Assembly (NCBI GenBank): GCA_938039345.1 | Contig: CALHVB010000089.1 | Coordinates: 1 to 12,822, forward strand | Reading direction: 5' to 3' | Length of the DNA: 12,822 nt | Source: an uncultured Sediminicola sp. | Lineage (GTDB): Bacteria > Bacteroidota > Bacteroidia > Flavobacteriales > Flavobacteriaceae | Shown: piece after piece, positions 7,474 through 12,822 of the stretch | How positions within the stretch are numbered: the stretch's first letter is position 1 | Layout: every line of letters begins with the position of its first letter | Translations under genes and position numbers: made by a program | Notes under the pieces: generated by a model | Seen by the model: the letters and a program-made list of their open reading frames with translations, nothing else | Database searches by the model: none | Told to the model about the DNA's origin: nothing

Positions 7474-7535
7474 TAGGTTGTAGAAGATTTTAAAATTTAT
7501 TAATGAACTTTAAACATTTTGACCTCTACAACCTA
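7474..7535. repeat. 11-base inverted repeat, 51 bases centre to centre, upstream of the porin gene
   Basis: TAGGTTGTAGA (7474-7484) and TCTACAACCTA (7525-7535) are perfect 11-base arms separated by 40 AT-rich bases, in the gap between the propeller-Dabb and porin genes. The 51-base spacing is close to five helical turns, which would suit two half-sites bound on one DNA face or a DNA loop. As RNA it would form a long stem-loop in the porin leader about 22 bases before the start codon. The arm length and its GC content make chance less likely than for the other repeats here. Function is not known. Confidence 0.5.
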
Positions 7536-7574
7536 ACCGTTAAGTAATAATAGTTTTACTTGTAATTATGCAAA

Positions 7575-9098
7575 TTACTTTTTAGTCCAGTAATCCATAA
7601 CAAAAACACCAGCTATTATTGGCCCCACTTTACTTACTAAATCTAAATGTGCCTTATGAAACAAATAAACTTCCCTAGCGTGCTCATCATTAAAGGTTAA
7701 AGTAAAGCAATGTGTAAAACCATTACTATGACCCTCTGTACTATCGTTTAAACCCCATTCTATACTATCTATTTCTGGAATATTATTCTTAAGGTTTTCA
7801 AAAGCTATTTCTGCCTCAGTAATTTGCTCCTTAGTAGCTTCATCTTTATACTTTAGATTAACCATATGCCTTAAAACTTTTCCCTCCCTATTAATTTTTG
7901 GCGCAATCTTATAGCTCACTATCTTTTGTAAATCAAACCTAAAAGAACCTGCAATTAAGAAATTATCATCACCTATTTTATGAGACCTTAATCCATAATA
8001 AATAGAAAAACCTGTCTCTAAATAATTTATAGGATTAAGAATTCCTTCTGAATTTAGTTTTAGTAGTTGAATACTAGCATCGTCTCTTGTTCCAACTGCT
8101 AAAACGGCTTCATTTTTATTTACAGAAACCACTTCTATTCTAGTCTGCCCTTGTAGCTTTGTGGTTTCATCATCCTTTAAAATATAGTGAGGTACTAAAG
8201 CTCCTTTCTTATTTACCTTAAAAACACTTACGCCATCACCATGATAAACAAAGTCTGTTTTTTTAATAAATCCGTTTCTCTTATAATATTTATGGTGTCT
8301 GTGACCAACTATTACATAATTATTGTCTCCTAGGGTAACACCGGTAACAGGGTAAGTTCCTGTTAAATACCTATCAGTGTTATTATCACTTATATTATTA
8401 ATGTTTTTGAAAGTACCGTTTTCGTATACTCTAAAACTGCTTATGCCGTTATCTTGAAACCCACCAGTATATAAAAAGGTTTTTCCTTTTATTTTATGAA
8501 CAAACATTCCAATTATACCATCGGTATGAATAGTTTCATCATCTTTTATTGATTGAATATGGGTTAATTTTCCACTATTCTCTATTTTAAAAGAACTTAA
8601 ACCTGGTGTTTTTTCTAAACCACCTATAAATAAGTATGATGATTGTTTCATATGAATTACCTGTAACGTAATTGCAGTGCCAAGATGCGTTTCATTGGTA
8701 TCTTCAACTAAAGAAACACGTTTCAGAGCTCCATTATCCAAAATTTTAAATGTTTCAATAACATTACCGTGCTTATTTGCAACGAACAGAAAATCGGTGC
8801 CACCAATATTATCAGCGACCATTCCTCTTGCAGGACCTTTTTTCATATGAAGTTCGTGGTTACTAATAGGGGTAAGCACACCTTCTTTGTCTAAACTATA
8901 AACATCTATATTACCAATACCACCAGCATATACATAATGATTGTTGTTTTTAGTATAACTTGTTACTGAAACAGTGTTAGTGCCGGTTATATTTTTAAAA
9001 TCTTTTCTGTACAGCATTAAATCATCTGAAGCTTGTGATAAACAAACTTGCGATAAAAGCAGTGTTACAAAGAGAATTCCTTTTTTTATGTTGTTCAT
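7575..9098 (-). CDS. Secreted seven-repeat beta-propeller protein fused to a C-terminal Dabb (stress-responsive alpha/beta-barrel) domain
   Basis: This 507-residue protein has a Sec signal peptide (1-23, MNNIKKGILFVTLLLSQVCL then SQA). Seven repeats follow, each an aromatic strand such as YVYAGG, FLFVAN, YLFIGG, FLYTGG, YVIVGH, VLAVGT or FLIAGS, then mostly an S-x-F-K-I-like strand and a G-x-L-x-x-I turn. They start near 55, 104, 155, 208, 261, 332 and 381, giving a seven-bladed, lactonase-like propeller. Residues 410-504 are a Dabb domain, with RHMVNLKYK, IDSIEWG, GFTHCFTLTF and HKAHLDLV. Dabb domains form dimeric ferredoxin-like barrels, some binding small aromatic or polyketide ligands. 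The combined function is unknown. A TTG at 9114-9116 would add six residues; I chose the ATG at 9096-9098 because it gives a compact signal peptide and leaves 24 bases after the HbpS-type gene, with which it is surely co-transcribed. Confidence 0.82.
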   Translation of the reverse strand: MNNIKKGILFVTLLLSQVCLSQASDDLMLYRKDFKNITGTNTVSVTSYTKNNNHYVYAGGIGNIDVYSLDKEGVLTPISNHELHMKKGPARGMVADNIGGTDFLFVANKHGNVIETFKILDNGALKRVSLVEDTNETHLGTAITLQVIHMKQSSYLFIGGLEKTPGLSSFKIENSGKLTHIQSIKDDETIHTDGIIGMFVHKIKGKTFLYTGGFQDNGISSFRVYENGTFKNINNISDNNTDRYLTGTYPVTGVTLGDNNYVIVGHRHHKYYKRNGFIKKTDFVYHGDGVSVFKVNKKGALVPHYILKDDETTKLQGQTRIEVVSVNKNEAVLAVGTRDDASIQLLKLNSEGILNPINYLETGFSIYYGLRSHKIGDDNFLIAGSFRFDLQKIVSYKIAPKINREGKVLRHMVNLKYKDEATKEQITEAEIAFENLKNNIPEIDSIEWGLNDSTEGHSNGFTHCFTLTFNDEHAREVYLFHKAHLDLVSKVGPIIAGVFVMDYWTKK

Positions 9099-9122
9099 AA
9101 TATTGTTCTTTTTCAAATTTAA

Positions 9123-9611
9123 TTATTCTATAATTGATGCTGCGCCCACCGTAGCTATAGCTCTATCTTGTTCTATAGTACCACCGCTAACACCAATAGC
9201 TCCAATAATTTTGCCTTCTTTATTTTTAATGGGTATGCCTCCAGGGAATGTAATTAAACCATCGTTAGAATGCTCAATGTTATAAATTATACCTCCTGGT
9301 TGTGTTAATTCACCCAGTTTTCCTGTATCAATGTTAAAATATCGGGCTGTTTTTGCCTTTTTAATAGCCACATCTATGCTTCCTAAATAAGATTCATCCA
9401 TTCTTATAAAAGCTTTTAAATTAGCCCCAGCATCTACTACGGCTATATTTACGAGTACATTTGATTCTTCAGCATTTTTTTTAGCTGCTAGTAATGCTTT
9501 AAGAGCTTCATCGTCCGTTATATCATTCGTTATTTGTGCTTGTAAGCTATTTGATGTTAATCCTAATACACACACTATAAGGCAAATTTTTAAATATTTA
9601 AGCAAGGTCAT
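9123..9611 (-). CDS. Secreted GlcG/HbpS family (haem-binding-type) protein
   Basis: This 162-residue protein has a Sec signal peptide (1-26, ending SNSLQAQ), so it acts outside the cytoplasm. The mature part is one GlcG/HbpS domain (PF03928 type), with VNIAVVDAGANLKAFIRMD (54-72), IKKAKTARYF (83-92) and the conserved GGIPIKNKEGKIIGAIGVSGG (124-144) followed by EQDRAIATVGA (147-157). Members include a haem-binding sensor partner (HbpS) and GlcG-like proteins of unknown role; many do not bind haem, so the ligand is uncertain. It begins the cluster of envelope genes: the propeller-Dabb gene starts 24 bases downstream. The 77 bases before it contain the hairpin/Fnr-like palindrome at 9666-9683 and a possible minus-strand promoter box, TATAATTTTTG (9648-9638). 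The ATG at 9609-9611 yields the complete signal peptide. Confidence 0.9.
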   Translation of the reverse strand: MTLLKYLKICLIVCVLGLTSNSLQAQITNDITDDEALKALLAAKKNAEESNVLVNIAVVDAGANLKAFIRMDESYLGSIDVAIKKAKTARYFNIDTGKLGELTQPGGIIYNIEHSNDGLITFPGGIPIKNKEGKIIGAIGVSGGTIEQDRAIATVGAASIIE

Positions 9612-9658
9612 AATTTCTATTTATAATTTATATGCTACAAAAATTATAAACTAATATT

Positions 9659-9683
9659 AAAAAAGAGTTGAACAAGTTCAACT
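9659..9683 (-). terminator. Intrinsic terminator of the crp-type gene, also shaped like an Fnr/Crp operator
   Basis: On the minus strand AGTTGAA-CTTG-TTCAACT (9683-9666) forms a 7-base stem with a CUUG tetraloop, followed by one C and six U residues (9664-9659). It starts five bases after the stop codon of the Crp/Fnr-type gene, the expected place for a rho-independent terminator. As DNA the same bases are a perfect 18-base palindrome containing TTGAA-N4-TTCAA, close to the Fnr pattern TTGAT-N4-ATCAA. It lies 55 bases before the start of the HbpS-type gene, so a dual role is possible. Confidence 0.6.
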
Positions 9684-9688
9684 TCACA

Positions 9689-10273
9689 TTATTTTTTGAG
9701 CTTATGCTGCTTTTTTATTTTACTCAAAAATTCATGTGTAATACCTAAATAACTAGATTTTTGACGATCGGTAAGCTTAGAAGCAATCTCTGGATAATTG
9801 CTTATAAAATGATTGTAACGTTCTTGTGCGGTAAGTGTATGGTTTCTTATAAGTCTACGCTGCCATGCAACAAGCGCTTTTTGGCTCATAATTCTAAACA
9901 ATTTCTCTACAATAGGAAGCTTTGTATATAAAGCTTCTTTATCAGTTTTATTAATTACAATAATTTCACTGTCTTCTAAAGCCTGTATGTTTAATAAAGA
10001 AGGTGTTTGGTTCATAAAACTATCAATATCCATTAACCACCAGTCTTTTGTAGCAAAATAAAGTACGTTTTCGTTTCCTTTTTTATCGATTGTAAAGATT
10101 CTAAAACAACCCACTAATACAAAACCTTCATATTTATAAATACTCCCTTGCCTAAGTAAAAAATCTTTCTTCTCTATTAATTTAGGCTTAAAATAACTGC
10201 ATATAATATCCAAATCATCATCAGAAATCTGAATATTATTTTTAATGTTCTGTTTTAATAAATCGTATGGCAT
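9689..10273 (-). CDS. Crp/Fnr family transcriptional regulator
   Basis: This 194-residue cytoplasmic DNA-binding protein has an N-terminal cyclic-nucleotide-type beta-barrel domain (about 25-115, including FLLRQGSIYKYEGFVLVGCFRIF at 38-60), a dimer helix near 115-145 (VEKLFRIMSQKALVAWQRRLI) and a C-terminal winged helix (about 146-194) with the recognition helix-turn-helix around DRQKSSYLGITHEFLSKIKK (169-188). The cAMP-contacting R-S and E residues of the E. coli Crp pocket are not evident, and there is no N-terminal cysteine cluster for an Fnr-type Fe-S centre, so the effector is unknown. Its start is 5 bases after the GH16 stop codon, so it is translated from the GH16/pcm transcript. The next gene on the strand, the HbpS type, is preceded by an Fnr-like palindrome and is an obvious candidate target. 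The ATG at 10271-10273 fits the usual N-terminus of about 194-residue Bacteroidota members. Confidence 0.92.
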   Translation of the reverse strand: MPYDLLKQNIKNNIQISDDDLDIICSYFKPKLIEKKDFLLRQGSIYKYEGFVLVGCFRIFTIDKKGNENVLYFATKDWWLMDIDSFMNQTPSLLNIQALEDSEIIVINKTDKEALYTKLPIVEKLFRIMSQKALVAWQRRLIRNHTLTAQERYNHFISNYPEIASKLTDRQKSSYLGITHEFLSKIKKQHKLKK

Positions 10274-10278
10274 TACTA

Positions 10279-11229
10279 TTACTCTGGCTTATATAATCTA
10301 ATCCAATCTACACGCATTGTAGATCTTTCTTTATCTAATACAGCTGGATCTGTAAGATATGTTACACTTCCATTTGTTTCTCTCCATGGTTGCGCAGCAG
10401 CAGAAATAATAAGATACATAGGTTTTACTAACCCTGTACCTCCTGTGTAATTTTCTGGATCTATTTCTTCCCTAGGTGTTTCTCTAACTACCTTGCCATC
10501 TACATAATAAGCTAATGTCCATGGATCTAACCAAAGTACTCCGTAATTATGAAATTCATCTGCCCATTGCGTACCATTACCATCTGCATACCATGTTTCT
10601 TGCCCTGTAGGTTGGTAATCTTGAAAGGGTTCTCTAATAAATGTATGATGACTTAAATGTAATCGCCTAGAAAAATAATCATTAGTTTTTAATCCGTAAG
10701 CTTCTAAATTATCTATTTCTTGCGTAGAATCTTCACTTAACATCCACACAGCAGATGCCAATGGAGATTCACTAATTTTAGCTCTAACCTCCATATATAA
10801 AGGATATGCTATTGTTGTTTTTGATGTTACAATACCTGTTTTTATATTTTCTCCATCTATAGTGGCATTATAGACTAACATTCCGTCTTCTATTTTAGAT
10901 TGGCCTGTACTGTAAACTGTTCTTCCTGATCCATTCCAACCATTAAAGAAACGATCTTGCCAATTATCTGAAAATTCAGGAGAAGTTTTACCTCCAATAA
11001 AATTAAACTCATTAGAAAATTTTGGTTGTAATACCCATTCTTTACCTTCTTCTACAATTGACAAAAAAGCAATTCCACTCTGAGTAGTAGTACCTTCTTC
11101 TTCAACAGATTCATCTGTAACAGTCTCTTCTTTATTTTTTTCTTCAGAAGTATCTTCTATAGTATCCTTTTTACTACTACATGCAATTATAGAAATTAAC
11201 ATAAAAACAAGTAATAATATTTTTTTCAT
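10279..11229 (-). CDS. GH16 family glycoside hydrolase lipoprotein, beta-agarase-like
   Basis: This 316-residue protein has a lipoprotein signal with SIIAC (Cys17) followed by SSKKD, then an acidic, low-complexity linker (21-50) and a GH16 catalytic domain (about 65-316). The catalytic signature ExDxxE is EIDNLEAYG with Glu171, Asp173 and Glu176. RLHLSHHTFIREPFQDYQP (189-207), WLDPWTLAYYVDGKVVRE (233-250) and GTGLVKPMYLII (264-275) resemble beta-agarases, which cut beta-1,4 bonds in agarose; porphyranase or another GH16 specificity is possible. The charged residues after Cys17 resemble the surface-export signal of flavobacterial lipoproteins (inference), so it may act on the outer cell surface. 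It lies 15 bases after pcm and 5 before the Crp/Fnr-type gene. No SusC/SusD pair, sulfatase or other agar-degrading gene is in the window. GH16 is certain; agarase is likely. Confidence 0.85.
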   Translation of the reverse strand: MKKILLLVFMLISIIACSSKKDTIEDTSEEKNKEETVTDESVEEEGTTTQSGIAFLSIVEEGKEWVLQPKFSNEFNFIGGKTSPEFSDNWQDRFFNGWNGSGRTVYSTGQSKIEDGMLVYNATIDGENIKTGIVTSKTTIAYPLYMEVRAKISESPLASAVWMLSEDSTQEIDNLEAYGLKTNDYFSRRLHLSHHTFIREPFQDYQPTGQETWYADGNGTQWADEFHNYGVLWLDPWTLAYYVDGKVVRETPREEIDPENYTGGTGLVKPMYLIISAAAQPWRETNGSVTYLTDPAVLDKERSTMRVDWIRLYKPE

Positions 11230-11244
11230 ATCCCCAATTTACAA

Positions 11245-11886
11245 CTAATTCTTATCTTCTAACAATGGTACAAACCTAAAAGATCCAAACTCTTTCTTCT
11301 CAAATTCTTTAGCAGACTTACGAATAAAAAGTGTCATAATCTGTTCGTCTGTACCAACAGGAATAACTAGCCTACCTCCAATTTTTAATTGCGCCAACAA
11401 AGGTTTAGGTACAAAAGGGGCACCAGCAGTAACAATTATACCATCAAAAGGGGCTTCTTCTGGCATTCCTTTATAACCATCTCCAAAAGTAGCTTTTTTA
11501 GGCCTATACCCCATTTTACTAAAAAATAAAGAAGTTTTTTTAAACAATTCTAATTGGCGTTCAATAGTATATACTTTTACTTTTAAGCCCAATAAAACAG
11601 CTGTTTGGTAGCCACTACCCGTTCCTATCTCTAAAACTTTATCATTAGCAGACACTTCTAAAAGTTCTGACTGAAAAGCGACTGTGTAGGGTTGGGATAT
11701 TGTTTGGTCTGCTCCAATAGGAAAAGCCTTATCTTGGTATGCATGCGCTTCAAAACTACTATCTAAAAATAAATGCCTAGGTATAGTTCTTATAACATCT
11801 AAAATTTTTTTATCTCTTATTCCTTTAGCTGCCAGCACATTTGCCAGCTTATTACGCATTCCACTATGTTTTAAAGTATCTCTCAA
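11245..11886 (-). CDS. pcm: Protein-L-isoaspartate(D-aspartate) O-methyltransferase, probable TTG start
   Basis: This 213-residue cytoplasmic enzyme methylates L-isoaspartyl residues from S-adenosylmethionine to start repair of damaged proteins. It shows IPRHLF (35-40), AYQDKAFPIGADQTISQPYTVA (49-70), the SAM motif VLEIGTGSGYQTA (84-96), GDGYKG (135-140), FDGIIVTAGAP (147-157) and GGRLVIPVG (170-178), all typical of PCMT. The reading frame to its first ATG (11857-11859) starts MRNKLANVL, but homologues usually begin MKDT-x-KH-x-G-x-R. The matching residues, MRDTLKHSGMR, are present here if TTG at 11884-11886 is the start, and an in-frame TAG lies 21 bases upstream with no ATG between. I therefore use TTG. 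The gene is the first of a tight unit with the GH16 and Crp/Fnr-type genes and is divergent from the Gfo/Idh/MocA gene. Confidence 0.94.
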   Translation of the reverse strand: MRDTLKHSGMRNKLANVLAAKGIRDKKILDVIRTIPRHLFLDSSFEAHAYQDKAFPIGADQTISQPYTVAFQSELLEVSANDKVLEIGTGSGYQTAVLLGLKVKVYTIERQLELFKKTSLFFSKMGYRPKKATFGDGYKGMPEEAPFDGIIVTAGAPFVPKPLLAQLKIGGRLVIPVGTDEQIMTLFIRKSAKEFEKKEFGSFRFVPLLEDKN

Positions 11887-12021
11887 AGGTAAGCTTGGTT
11901 TAAAACACTAATTTAGAAAAAGAATAGAAGCCAACCCTAATAATAAAACTAAAAATATGAACAGATTTTATTTTGAAGTAAATTAACAGCATATGAATAT
12001 AGAAGAATGAATCCATATTCT

Positions 12022-12029
12022 TATTTTTG
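12022..12029 (+). promoter_or_regulatory. Possible promoter -7 element for the Gfo/Idh/MocA gene
   Basis: TATTTTTG matches the TAnnTTTG element of Bacteroidota promoters exactly and lies 16 bases before the ATG at 12046, implying a very short leader. No TTTG or TTG was found about 19 bases upstream, so support is partial. Confidence 0.25.
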
Positions 12030-12045
12030 ATAAAAAGATACATAT

Positions 12046-12822
12046 ATGCTCAAAGTTGGAGTTTTAGGTGCTGGACATCTTGGAAAAATACATTTACGCC
12101 TCCTAAATCAATCAGAAAAATATACACTAGTTGGGTTTTATGACCCCGATGCTATTCATAGTAAAAAAGTTGCCGGTGAATTTGGCTATACGGCTTATGA
12201 TAATATTAATACATTAATAGATGCTGTTGATGTTATTGATATTGTAACTCCTACACTTTCTCATTTCGATTGTGCTAAAAAATCCATGGAAAAGGGAAAG
12301 CATGTATTTATAGAAAAACCTATTACCAATACGCTTAAAGAAGCAGAAGAGTTATTAAATTTAGAAACTACTAATAATGTAAAAGGGCAAGTGGGACACG
12401 TAGAACGCTTTAACCCTGCATTTATAGCAGTAAAAGATAAAATTGCTAATCCAATGTTTATAGAAACACATCGTTTAGCAGAATTTAATCCTAGAGGAAC
12501 AGATGTTCCTGTGGTTTTAGATTTAATGATTCATGATATAGATGCCATTCTAAGTGTTGTTAACTCTCCTGTAAAACAAATAAATGCTAGTGGATTTTCT
12601 GTTATTAGTAAATCTCCTGATATTGCTAATGCAAGAATAGAATTTGAAAATGGTTGTGTTGCTAACTTAACTGCAAGTAGAATTTCTTTAAAAAACATGC
12701 GTAAATCTCGATTTTTTCAGAAAGACGCATATATTTCAGTAGATTTTTTAGAGAAAAAAGTAGAAGTTGTAAAAATGAAAGATGCGCCAGAAATACCTGG
12801 TGATTTTGATATGGTATTACAA
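12046..12822 (+). CDS. Gfo/Idh/MocA family NAD(P)-dependent oxidoreductase (C-terminus cut by window edge)
   Basis: The first 259 residues are present and the frame stays open to the last base; family members are typically 310-340 residues, so perhaps 50-80 are missing. The N-terminal Rossmann fold has GVLGAGHLGKIHLR (5-18). The family's catalytic EKP motif is Glu90-Lys91-Pro92 (VFIEKPITNT), and the second active-site motif is DLMIHDIDA with His163 and Asp164 (159-167). GHVERFNPA (117-125) is common in sugar-nucleotide dehydrogenases of this family, so oxidation of a nucleotide sugar for envelope polysaccharide or lipid A is a reasonable guess. No neighbour confirms this, since downstream genes lie outside the window. 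It is divergent from pcm across 159 bases. The ATG at 12046-12048 places the nucleotide-binding loop at the expected position. Confidence 0.92.
   Translation, partial: MLKVGVLGAGHLGKIHLRLLNQSEKYTLVGFYDPDAIHSKKVAGEFGYTAYDNINTLIDAVDVIDIVTPTLSHFDCAKKSMEKGKHVFIEKPITNTLKEAEELLNLETTNNVKGQVGHVERFNPAFIAVKDKIANPMFIETHRLAEFNPRGTDVPVVLDLMIHDIDAILSVVNSPVKQINASGFSVISKSPDIANARIEFENGCVANLTASRISLKNMRKSRFFQKDAYISVDFLEKKVEVVKMKDAPEIPGDFDMVLQ

Noticed and set aside
9099..9116. TTG start that would extend the propeller-Dabb protein by six residues
   Set aside because: The ATG at 9096-9098 gives a complete signal peptide and a sensible 24-base gap to the upstream gene; the added residues contribute nothing recognisable.
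8974..9285. Plus-strand open frame of 103 codons spanning the ends of the propeller-Dabb and HbpS-type genes
   Set aside because: It overlaps two well-supported minus-strand genes and its hydrophobic stretches are the complement of their signal-peptide and domain codons.
12003..12022. Weak inverted repeat AAGAAT / ATTCTT before the Gfo/Idh/MocA gene
   Set aside because: Six-base AT-rich arms with an 8-base loop are expected by chance, and no gene ends just upstream on the plus strand for it to terminate.
1..12822. Mobile elements, CRISPR arrays, tRNA or rRNA genes and riboswitches
   Set aside because: No transposase or integrase, no regularly spaced direct repeats, no tRNA-like cloverleaf and no recognisable riboswitch core was seen on reading both strands; no covariance search could be run.

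Overview
The window is AT-rich, with very short intergenic gaps, weak or absent Shine-Dalgarno sequences and signal-peptide and lipoprotein styles typical of Bacteroidota. The best guess is a marine member of the Flavobacteriaceae. This rests on the AT-rich codon use, the DUF4407 protein, a beta-agarase-like GH16 lipoprotein, an XdhC/IorA/IorB molybdoenzyme set and the flavobacterial N-terminus of the isoaspartyl methyltransferase. No rRNA, tRNA, CRISPR array, insertion sequence, integrase or phage gene was seen.

Region 1 (1-3667, minus strand) is a molybdenum hydroxylase operon read from right to left. It holds a small (2Fe-2S) subunit, a large Tat-exported molybdopterin subunit, and an XdhC-type cofactor maturation protein cut by the left edge. 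A 325-base AT-rich divergent spacer (3668-3992) follows, with three close inverted repeats next to the small-subunit gene.

Region 2 (3993-5437, plus strand) is a two-gene unit: a DUF4407 membrane/coiled-coil protein and a small basic protein resembling DUF6958. Neither has a known function.

Region 3 (5492-9611, minus strand) reads from right to left as a secreted GlcG/HbpS-type protein, a secreted seven-repeat beta-propeller fused to a Dabb domain, an OprB-like outer-membrane porin and a cytoplasmic short-chain dehydrogenase. The first two are tightly linked. The porin and dehydrogenase follow after 122- and 77-base gaps, and the dehydrogenase may have its own promoter.

Region 4 (9689-11886, minus strand) reads from right to left as pcm, a GH16 (agarase-like) lipoprotein and a Crp/Fnr-type regulator, with gaps of 15 and 5 bases that imply one transcript. 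The regulator gene is followed by a hairpin with a U-tract that also has the shape of an Fnr-type operator, just upstream of the HbpS-type gene. A model to test is that the Crp/Fnr protein controls the envelope cluster of region 3. Region 5 (12046-12822, plus strand) is the first part of a Gfo/Idh/MocA oxidoreductase cut by the right edge.

The least described parts are the propeller-Dabb fusion with its HbpS, porin and SDR neighbours, and the DUF4407/DUF6958 pair. All functional links between neighbours are inferences from gene order.
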